This document shows, one piece after another, positions 1 through 5,067 of a stretch of DNA of 5,067 nt (positions are counted from its first letter, which is position 1; the number at the start of each line of letters is the position of its first letter). The translations under genes and the position numbers were made by a program. The stretch spans positions 1 to 5,067 of the forward strand of contig JAUIKP010000287.1 in the NCBI GenBank assembly GCA_030430725.1, given 5' to 3'. This stretch comes from Nitrospiria bacterium. Its GTDB lineage: Bacteria > Nitrospirota > Nitrospiria > Nitrospirales > UBA8639. Below the pieces are notes generated by a model that saw nothing but the letters and a program-made list of their open reading frames with translations, made no database searches and was not told where the DNA came from.

Positions 1-19
1 GGACAGAACCGTGAGTCAT
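1..19 (-). CDS. Start of downstream gene, possible response regulator (partial, 3' end outside window)
   Basis: An ATG at 19-17 shares two bases with the kinase stop (TGA at 18-16), giving the four-base ATGA overlap typical of translationally coupled operon genes. The frame stays open to the window edge and reads M-T-H-G-S-V, followed by a codon starting with C. A Shine-Dalgarno-like AAAGG lies 7 bases upstream, inside the kinase gene. Kinases of this NtrB/AtoS type are usually followed by their partner response regulator, often a sigma-54 activator, and receiver domains commonly begin with a short tail ending G-S-V-L before the acidic D-D pocket. The sequence shows the overlap and the start signals. 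The product is inferred from context and six residues only. Confidence 0.5.
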
Positions 20-3000
20 GTGCCAACCTTTACAGCAGTACCCGCACGAGATCGCACTAATGGCAAACGAATGGTAAAACGAGTACCTTTTCCCTCTTCA
101 CTGTCGACCACCATTTCACCTGCGTGTCGCTGCACAATACCCAAACTCACCGACAATCCCAACCCGGTCCCCTCTCCAGTCCCTTTCGTCGTAAAAAAGG
201 GATCAAAAATATGAGGGCGAATCTCTGGAGGTATTCCGCACCCAGTATCCTCCACCTCAATTTCATAGACTTCTGCCTGTTTTCGAGTACGTAAGGTCAC
301 CAGGCCACCCTCCTTGAGTGCCTGAACCGCATTCAACACTAAGTTCATAATCACCTGCTCAATCATATGCGCATCGACCATTACCATAGGCAGTGTCTCA
401 TCATATTCCTTACTCAGGGTGGCATGTTTGACCAGGAATACATGCTCGGTCAACACCAGGACCCGGTCTAAAATTTGATGAAGATCTGTCATGGCTAATT
501 CCGGTTCGCGTTGCTGGGAAAAATCCAGGAGCTGCCGGACGATGCGTTGAACGCGTCGCAATCCATCCTCCATAAAATGCAAATATTCCTGAGACCGCTC
601 AGGCGTCAACGTTCCCTTTCGGATATTGTACAAACAATTCAAAATCCCCCCTAACGGATTATTGATTTCATGTGCAACCCCGGCCGCCAGCTTACCAACG
701 GAGGCCAATCGCTCGGAATTCTGCACCTGGCGTTCCAAATGCTTGCGTTCCGTAATATCCCTGGCAATACCCAATACCCCTGTGTAAACACCTTCATCAT
801 TGAGAAGCGGGGCCACACTCACCAAAACAGACCGCAACTCTCCCTCCCGACTGACCACCTCCACTTCGTAGACTTGCTTTGTCCCAAGATCCAATGTCTC
901 CTTCAAATACCGGCCACGATACCGCTTGGAGAGTAGGGAAAGATACGGCTTACCAATCAAATCTTCTTTTCGATATCCCCATGCATCAACTTTCCCATTG
1001 ACATAAGTAAACCGTAAATCAACATCCAAGGTGTAAATCACGTCATTCGCATTTTCCAGCAAACTTTCAATGTACAGCTTGGCTTGCTCAATTTCCCGCG
1101 TGCGCTCAGAGACTTTCTCTTCCAGGACTTCATTGTATCGGTGCAGTTCAGCTTCAAGCTTTTTATGCTCGGTAATATCTCGCAACTGCACCATGATCGA
1201 AGGTCTTCCTCCCATATCGATGCGAACCAGATCCATCTCCATGGACTTCATGATGCCTTGCCGATCATAAACCTCAATCTCTGTCGTAGGCACTTTTGGC
1301 TCTTCACCACTGACTCGTTCCAACAAACTCTGACTGATCATCTGGAATGCCGGCAGGACAAGCTTCACGAAGTAAGCGCCTTCTAAATCCGAAGGGACAT
1401 ACCCTAGAAGTTCCCGTTCACGCGCATTGACATCCAAGATCCGGCCTTCAGAGTCAACCACAAAGATTGAATCGGCAGCCAAATTAAATAACGCCTTATA
1501 TCCCGCCTCTGAGTCAGACAATTGTTGGGTTCGTTCAGCCACAATCCCTTCCAATTGGGTGGTATATCGCTCAACTTCACGCTCCAGATCCTTTCGAGCA
1601 GTGATATCCCTCACAAATCCCCTCGAATACACCACCAAATGAGTCCCTGGATCCATCAACGTTGTTGAATGAATTTCCACATCCATCACTTCACCCGATT
1701 GCGTACGAAAAACAGTTTCTATGGAGCGCGCCCCACCTAAGGCCAGACCTTGGACATAGGCTCGCACCCCCTCTTGTTGGTCCGCCGGGACAATATCCCA
1801 GAGCGACATCTCAAGCATGTCGACGAGCGAATATCCAAGCTTTTGCAACTCAGTCGTATTCACATGGACGAACCGCCCTGCAGGATCTAATTGATGAATC
1901 ATTTCCGGAGCATTTTCAATGAGATCACGATATTTCTGCTCCAATCGCCCGATTTCATCCACTTTCTGATTCAACTCAGAAAACGAATGTTGAAGATTGT
2001 CCGCCATGGCATTGAATGTATCAGCCAAGCGTTCGATTTCATCCCCGGTACGGATCGTAATCTTTTCCGAAAGATACCCACCTCCAAATTGCTCAACTCC
2101 TTGCGATAAGGCTTGAATAGGCTTCACGATCCGGCCAGCCACGACGACTCCCGCCCCCCACAATATGATAAAAACAGAAATTCCATAGAAAATAACCTTA
2201 CTTAATAATTGATCCAGTGGAGCATACGTCTCAGCAGAATCTTGACTGGTCAACATATGCCAGGACTTTCCCCCAAAACTTTCTGGAGCAAGTGGCATCC
2301 CCAAGTGCAGAGGAGCATAGCCAACAATGGCATTCGGCATACCATGTGAATCCGGATCAGCAACCAACCACCCAACTCCCCCGTGTTGAATCGCACTGAC
2401 CACATTGAGCGGCATCACGTGTTCTTCCAAAGAAAACGCAGGGCAGAGAATCGGCATTCCATCGGATGAAGTTAACATGGCATGACCAGTTTTCCCCGCG
2501 GCCAGTTCAGAAATCGAACGAAACAACGAATCCCTCCTCAGAAGAATACTGATAGCTCCCACGATGTGCTGCCGATGATCATCCCAAATTGGGACACCAA
2601 CATTCAGGACATGAGTTCCAAACGCTGGATCAAATGACAAATCGCTCACAAACGCCTGGGCATCCTGGTGTTGAACCACCGCTTCCCACCAGAGACTGCT
2701 TCCATGGAAAAAATTAACTTGTGGAAATGAGCTCAACACCAGCGTTCCCTGGGTATCAACCACAACAATCGCGAGATAATCTGATTTTCGAATCGCATGC
2801 CATTGAATCAGATAGTCCGTCGCATATTTGTTCAGAAAAACCGGAAACTCATCCTTTTTGGATTGAGCACGCCAGCTTTCCTGCCACTGCTGAATAAGAG
2901 CCTGAATTTCGTCTGGATTTTTATCAGCATAACTCCGGTTCGAATTCATGACGGCACTTCGAATAAAGGGAATCGTGGCCAACTGCTGCGCTTCATTAAT

Positions 3001-3201
3001 TCCACGAATAATCTGAGTCTCGACCTTACGGGCCACTTCCACCGCGATTCCCCTCATGGTGATACCAGCGGCTTCCTTTAGAGCACGTTTTTCTTCAAAA
3101 TAGGTGAGGAGGAGAGAAAGGATAAGGGGCAGAAGACCAACCAGCACCATAGCCAGAATCGTCTTGCCCTTTAATTGGAGGGGAAACCCAAAGCGTTTCA
3201 C
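16..3201 (-). CDS. Membrane-bound multi-PAS sensor histidine kinase (Cache-HAMP-PAS-PAS-PAS-HisKA-HATPase)
   Basis: This 1061-residue sensor autophosphorylates on histidine and passes the phosphate to a response regulator. TM1 spans about 15-34. An extracytoplasmic segment, 35-333, looks like a double Cache sensor, with IVVVDTQGTLVLSS at 145-158, WW at 171-172 and VSDLSFDPAFGTHVLN at 185-200. TM2 is about 335-357. HAMP is about 357-409 (KPI at 360-362, GDEIERLADTFNAMADNL at 386-403). Three PAS modules lie at about 424-540, 568-680 and 710-823, each ending in RDIT plus a charged helix. The HisKA H-box GVAHEINNPLGG has the phosphoacceptor His844. The ATPase domain has N953 and N957, DTGCGI at 985-990, DPFFTTK at 1000-1006 and GTGLGL at 1011-1016, so it should be active. 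No receiver domain or LOV cysteine motif is seen, and the ligands are unknown. The start is GTG, the most upstream in frame; the next Met (18) would cut TM1. No clear Shine-Dalgarno precedes GTG, so coupling from an upstream mini-ORF is possible. The H-box resembles NtrB/AtoS/ZraS kinases. Confidence 0.96.
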   Translation of the reverse strand: MKRFGFPLQLKGKTILAMVLVGLLPLILSLLLTYFEEKRALKEAAGITMRGIAVEVARKVETQIIRGINEAQQLATIPFIRSAVMNSNRSYADKNPDEIQALIQQWQESWRAQSKKDEFPVFLNKYATDYLIQWHAIRKSDYLAIVVVDTQGTLVLSSFPQVNFFHGSSLWWEAVVQHQDAQAFVSDLSFDPAFGTHVLNVGVPIWDDHRQHIVGAISILLRRDSLFRSISELAAGKTGHAMLTSSDGMPILCPAFSLEEHVMPLNVVSAIQHGGVGWLVADPDSHGMPNAIVGYAPLHLGMPLAPESFGGKSWHMLTSQDSAETYAPLDQLLSKVIFYGISVFIILWGAGVVVAGRIVKPIQALSQGVEQFGGGYLSEKITIRTGDEIERLADTFNAMADNLQHSFSELNQKVDEIGRLEQKYRDLIENAPEMIHQLDPAGRFVHVNTTELQKLGYSLVDMLEMSLWDIVPADQQEGVRAYVQGLALGGARSIETVFRTQSGEVMDVEIHSTTLMDPGTHLVVYSRGFVRDITARKDLEREVERYTTQLEGIVAERTQQLSDSEAGYKALFNLAADSIFVVDSEGRILDVNARERELLGYVPSDLEGAYFVKLVLPAFQMISQSLLERVSGEEPKVPTTEIEVYDRQGIMKSMEMDLVRIDMGGRPSIMVQLRDITEHKKLEAELHRYNEVLEEKVSERTREIEQAKLYIESLLENANDVIYTLDVDLRFTYVNGKVDAWGYRKEDLIGKPYLSLLSKRYRGRYLKETLDLGTKQVYEVEVVSREGELRSVLVSVAPLLNDEGVYTGVLGIARDITERKHLERQVQNSERLASVGKLAAGVAHEINNPLGGILNCLYNIRKGTLTPERSQEYLHFMEDGLRRVQRIVRQLLDFSQQREPELAMTDLHQILDRVLVLTEHVFLVKHATLSKEYDETLPMVMVDAHMIEQVIMNLVLNAVQALKEGGLVTLRTRKQAEVYEIEVEDTGCGIPPEIRPHIFDPFFTTKGTGEGTGLGLSVSLGIVQRHAGEMVVDSEEGKGTRFTIRLPLVRSRAGTAVKVGT
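27..31 (-). promoter_or_regulatory. Ribosome binding site for the downstream overlapping gene
   Basis: On the minus strand this reads AAAGG, with 7 bases (TTGGCAC) to the ATG at 19-17. It lies within the last codons of the kinase gene. The spacing supports a real start there, with ribosomes able to pass from kinase stop to new start. Confidence 0.5.
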
Positions 3202-3224
3202 TTTGGTAACATCGCAAATTCCAT
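3198..3224 (-). CDS. Possible 8-codon leader ORF (MEFAMLPK) coupled to the kinase start
   Basis: An ATG at 3224-3222 opens an 8-codon frame, M-E-F-A-M-L-P-K, ending in TGA at 3200-3198. That stop overlaps the kinase GTG start by GTGA (3201-3198). The kinase GTG has no good Shine-Dalgarno of its own, so ribosomes ending this short frame could restart at GTG. The nearest Shine-Dalgarno for the leader is AGGAG at 3243-3239, 14 bases before its ATG, which is longer than ideal. The reading frame and overlap are visible facts; translation is inference. It could also be chance, or mark a different true N-terminus for the kinase if a single base were miscalled here. Confidence 0.25.
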   Translation of the reverse strand: MEFAMLPK

Positions 3225-3251
3225 AAAAAAACGTCTAACTCCTATGATTTT

Positions 3252-3270
3252 CTACATTTTGGTACTCCTT
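3252..3270 (-). promoter_or_regulatory. Strong Shine-Dalgarno followed by an immediate start-stop (ATGTAG)
   Basis: On the minus strand AAGGAG (3270-3265) is followed by 7 bases (TACCAAA) and an ATG at 3257-3255, which is near-ideal start geometry. The very next codon is TAG (3254-3252). This is the best ribosome binding site between secF and the kinase, yet it directs a one-codon frame. It is in phase with the 8-codon leader downstream (33 bases between the two ATGs). Start-stop elements are known to stall or recycle ribosomes and can affect downstream expression. Here it may be regulatory or the relic of a lost start. Confidence 0.35.
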
Positions 3271-3285
3271 TTTCTTAGATGTCAA
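3256..3285 (-). promoter_or_regulatory. Candidate sigma-70 type promoter for the kinase gene
   Basis: The minus strand carries a perfect -35 hexamer TTGACA at 3285-3280. With an 18-base spacer the -10 position (3261-3256) is CAAAAT, matching TATAAT at four of six bases. Transcription would begin near 3249, about 48 bases before the kinase GTG, downstream of the start-stop but upstream of the 8-codon leader. The -35 match is strong and the -10 is weak. It would allow the kinase to be expressed apart from secDF, while read-through from secF also remains possible because no terminator is seen. Confidence 0.4.
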
Positions 3286-3304
3286 GAAACGGTAACAGGG
3301 ATGC

Positions 3305-4225
3305 CTATTTACCTCGACTGAGGAGCTTTCCCTCTCCACCAGGCCACAGTAAGAGGAGCGGACTCGCGACAAAAATAGAGGAATAGGTCCCGACGAGGAC
3401 CCCCAACAGTAAGGCCAATGAAAAATCATGTAAGACTTCTCCGCCCCAAATGGTCAATGGCACCAAGACCAAAACAACAGTCAGGGTCGTAATTAATGTT
3501 CTGCTTAAGACCTGATTGATTCCATTATTAATAATCGTCGTCGTCGTTTCCCGTCTCCTCTGACGAAGATTTTCACGAATACGGTCAAACACAATCACCG
3601 TATCAGTCAAAGAATATCCTGCCAGAGTCAATAATGCCGTCACCACCAACAGCGTAATTTCTGTATTCAACAGAAAATAAATCCCCAACACCGCAAGAAC
3701 GTCATGAAATGTGGCAATGGCCGCAGCCACGCCGAAACGAAACTCAAAACGAACAGCCACATAGAGGATAATGCCTGCAAGCGAAAGGATGACGGCAATT
3801 AAGGCATCCTCTTGCAGTTTTTTCCCAATCGTTGGTCCTATTGATGTGCTGGAATCCACTACAAACCCATGATCAGGAAATTCCGTTTGAAACGCCTGAA
3901 TGATATTTTCACTCACTCCTTCTTCGATCGTGGTTTCTGTTTTGACGCGAATCAAGAGCTTCTGATCCTGGGTAAACTCCTGCAGTTCCGCGGCACCCAA
4001 TCCATGCGCATCCAAGGCCTTCCTGGCCTCGGCAATCAGGAGCGGCTTATCAAACTTAAGCTGGACCGCCGTCCCCCCGGCAAAATCAATCCCCAGATTG
4101 GCCCATCCCACCAGAATCCCTATAATGGCCAAGACTCCCAAAGAAGCCAGAAAACCCGATACCATAAAGGCAATGTTCCGCTTTCCCATAAAATCAATAT
4201 TAGTTTTCCCAACAATCTCCATCAT
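3305..4225 (-). CDS. secF: Protein translocase subunit SecF
   Basis: SecF pairs with SecD in the inner membrane and uses the proton gradient to help pull exported proteins out of the SecYEG channel. The 306-residue length is normal. TM1 is about 18-38, followed by the family signature GIDFAGGT at 45-52, the periplasmic P4-type domain, IGPTIGKKL at 129-137, and five more membrane spans to about 293. The motif DTVIVFDRIREN (208-219) contains Asp208, and LSRT contains Arg242. These match the positions of the E. coli D213 and R247 pair thought to carry protons. The tail is short and basic, LLSRGK. I chose the ATG at 4225. A second ATG follows at once, and an in-frame TTG at 4231 sits only 6 bases after the GGAGGAG Shine-Dalgarno, so it could be used instead. 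A GTG at 4291 would add an N-terminus unlike the family. The gene follows secD in the same direction. Confidence 0.97.
   Translation of the reverse strand: MMEIVGKTNIDFMGKRNIAFMVSGFLASLGVLAIIGILVGWANLGIDFAGGTAVQLKFDKPLLIAEARKALDAHGLGAAELQEFTQDQKLLIRVKTETTIEEGVSENIIQAFQTEFPDHGFVVDSSTSIGPTIGKKLQEDALIAVILSLAGIILYVAVRFEFRFGVAAAIATFHDVLAVLGIYFLLNTEITLLVVTALLTLAGYSLTDTVIVFDRIRENLRQRRRETTTTIINNGINQVLSRTLITTLTVVLVLVPLTIWGGEVLHDFSLALLLGVLVGTYSSIFVASPLLLLWPGGEGKLLSRGK
3524..3547. repeat. 12-bp palindrome next to a (CGT)4 trinucleotide run inside secF
   Basis: ATTATTAATAAT (3524-3535) is a perfect palindrome, directly followed by four CGT units (3536-3547). On the coding strand this is four ACG codons (Thr227-230 from the ATG at 4225) then ATT ATT AAT AAT (Ile-Ile-Asn-Asn), in the cytoplasmic loop between TM4 and TM5. 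It may be coding chance; a triplet run could change length without breaking the frame. Confidence 0.6.
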
Positions 4226-4237
4226 GACCAATAAATT

Positions 4238-4244
4238 CTCCTCC
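4238..4244 (-). promoter_or_regulatory. secF: Shine-Dalgarno of secF
   Basis: The minus strand reads GGAGGAG, a very strong match to the anti-Shine-Dalgarno. It is 6 bases from an in-frame TTG (4231-4229) and 12 bases from the ATG at 4225. It fixes the SecF start to this area and rules against the GTG at 4291, but leaves TTG versus ATG open. Confidence 0.75.
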
Positions 4245-4303
4245 CCACATTCTCCTACCCCAAAGAATATTCCATGGCTAGGAGCATCCACGAACGGCTT
4301 TTA

Positions 4304-4337
4304 ACAGGCAAGCCTCGTTTTTGAAAATACCGCCTGT
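4304..4337. repeat. Inverted repeat (ACAGGC / GCCTGT) in the secD-secF spacer
   Basis: Arms ACAGGC (4304-4309) and GCCTGT (4332-4337) are perfect inverted copies separated by 22 bases. The loop holds an imperfect inner stem (GT-TTT-GA-AAA-AC type) centred near 4324. In the direction of transcription no U-tract follows, so it is not a standard terminator. It could be an RNA structure that affects mRNA stability or secF translation, or chance. Confidence 0.35.
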
Positions 4338-4343
4338 CTTTTC

Positions 4344-4360
4344 CCAACCGGCAAGGTTGG
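4344..4360. repeat. Short hairpin (CCAACC / GGTTGG) in the secD-secF spacer
   Basis: A perfect 6-bp stem (4344-4349 with 4355-4360) closes a 5-base loop. It lies 36 bases past the secD stop. In the transcript the stem is followed by GAAAAG rather than a U-run, so it does not look like an intrinsic terminator. The 171-base gap is long for secD-secF, and hairpins here may protect or separate the two parts of the message. No convincing promoter was found in the gap. Confidence 0.4.
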
Positions 4361-4396
4361 CGATTCGACCAATCACGGCTCAAGCGAGGCAACCCC

Positions 4397-5067
4397 TTAG
4401 ATACTGAGCGAGTCCAATTTTCGTCGGTTCAGGAAATCAAATACCACCTTCGTCCCGACCAACGCCGTAAACAAGTTAATAGCAATGCCCAGGCACAAGG
4501 TCACCGCAAATCCTTTGATGGGTCCCGTTCCAAATAAAAACAGGGCCAACCCCGTGATCAGGGTCGTCACATGGGAATCTACGATCGTCAAAAAAGCTTT
4601 ATTATAGCCACTATCTACGGCTAAACGAACAGGACGGCCCTGGCGAAGCTCCTCTCTAATTCGTTCAAAGATCAACACATTGGAATCAACTCCCATTCCA
4701 ATGGTCAAAATAATTCCGGCAATGCCTGGTAACGTTAAGGTGGCATTGAGCCCTGACAAAGCCCCCAGCAAACAGATTAAATTGAGAAACACAGCCATAT
4801 TGGCGATGAGACCGGAGACTCGGTAATACACAATCATAAAAATGAGGACCAGCGTCCCGGCAATAAGAGTTGTTCGTAACCCCTTCTCGATTGAATCCTG
4901 TCCCAGAGAAGGCCCAACGGTTAAATCCTGCAAGGTTTTCAACGGTGCGGGTAACGCACCAGCTCGGAGCACCACGGCCAGATCATTTGCTTCTGCGGTG
5001 GAAAATGTGCCCTCAATGATCGCCCGCCCGCCGCTAATACGATCTCGAATAACGGGAGCCGAATACA
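4397..5067 (-). CDS. secD: Protein translocase subunit SecD, C-terminal part (5' end outside window)
   Basis: SecD is the partner of SecF in the proton-driven SecDF export complex. The 222 residues visible begin in the periplasmic region and run to a TAA at 4399-4397. Diagnostic stretches, numbered from the first full codon, are [12 protein letters not shown] (2-13), [20 protein letters not shown] (21-40), [14 protein letters not shown] (49-62), about five membrane spans from 62 on, [20 protein letters not shown] (121-140), and [16 protein letters not shown] (179-194). Asp127 in GMGVDSN corresponds to the proton-relay aspartate of the family (E. coli D519). Compared with the common GMAVDAN and DSN forms, this protein has GMGVDSN and DSH (163-165); both changes are mild. 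The frame is open across the window edge, so the GTG at 4975 is an internal valine, not a start. It is followed by secF in the same direction after 171 bases. Confidence 0.97.
   Translation of the reverse strand, partial: YSAPVIRDRISGGRAIIEGTFSTAEANDLAVVLRAGALPAPLKTLQDLTVGPSLGQDSIEKGLRTTLIAGTLVLIFMIVYYRVSGLIANMAVFLNLICLLGALSGLNATLTLPGIAGIILTIGMGVDSNVLIFERIREELRQGRPVRLAVDSGYNKAFLTIVDSHVTTLITGLALFLFGTGPIKGFAVTLCLGIAINLFTALVGTKVVFDFLNRRKLDSLSI

Noticed and set aside
1084..1386. Plus-strand open frame of 100 codons opposite the kinase, and similar ones at 670-936, 1662-1922 and 2797-3081
   Set aside because: All are antisense to the PAS, HAMP or Cache regions of the kinase; they look like low-complexity shadows with no start signals of note.
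3225..3234. Run of seven T on the minus strand as a terminator after secF
   Set aside because: No GC-rich hairpin precedes it, so it does not meet intrinsic terminator form.
3205..3297. Direct repeat GGTAACA at 3205-3211 and 3291-3297
   Set aside because: Only 7 bases, with no similarity in flanks; likely chance.
3235..3429. Minus-strand 64-codon frame running out of the 3' end of secF
   Set aside because: Most of it overlaps SecF in another phase, composition is unlike a protein, and no ribosome binding site was found for it.
3869..4234. Plus-strand open frame of 121 codons opposite secF
   Set aside because: It lies antisense to clearly conserved SecF sequence, shows no family features, and is explained by codon use of the real gene.
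4326..4356. Promoter for secF with TTGCCG and TATTTT in the spacer
   Set aside because: The hexamers match consensus weakly and the spacer is 19 bases; not supportable.
4397..4975. secD read as a 192-residue protein starting at GTG 4975
   Set aside because: The frame continues upstream to the window edge with conserved SecD sequence, so this GTG is an internal valine codon.

Overview
The window is ordinary-looking bacterial chromosome with every gene on the minus strand. In transcription order (right to left) it holds the 3' part of secD, a complete secF, a large membrane-bound multi-PAS sensor histidine kinase, and the first few codons of a downstream gene that starts inside the kinase stop codon. 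No RNA genes, insertion sequences, CRISPR arrays or phage genes are visible, and the long plus-strand open frames are shadows of the minus-strand genes.

Organism: a Gram-negative bacterium with separate secD and secF genes and base composition near even by eye. The kinase is of the NtrB/AtoS/ZraS type common in Nitrospirota, Deltaproteobacteria-like phyla and relatives. A Nitrospirota origin is my guess from general flavour only; nothing in the window proves it.

Layout: 4397-5067 is the SecD C-terminal half (222 residues visible, 5' end beyond the window). 4226-4396 is a 171-base secD-secF spacer with two inverted repeats. 3305-4225 is SecF. 3202-3304 is a 103-base spacer with a TTGACA-type promoter candidate, a strong Shine-Dalgarno followed by an immediate start-stop (ATGTAG), and an 8-codon mini-ORF whose stop overlaps the kinase GTG start. 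16-3201 is the kinase (1061 aa: TM, extracytoplasmic double-Cache-like sensor, TM, HAMP, three PAS modules, HisKA, HATPase_c). 1-19 is the start of the next gene, overlapping the kinase by ATGA and reading MTHGSV, which would suit a response regulator.

How they work together: SecD and SecF form the membrane complex that uses the proton gradient to help pull proteins out of the SecYEG channel, and the charged residues expected to carry protons are all present. The kinase senses an extracytoplasmic and possibly a cytoplasmic signal and presumably phosphorylates the product of the overlapping gene. Whether the kinase is functionally linked to export or merely sits next to secDF is unknown. The least ordinary part of the window is the leader in front of the kinase; I do not see an undescribed system.
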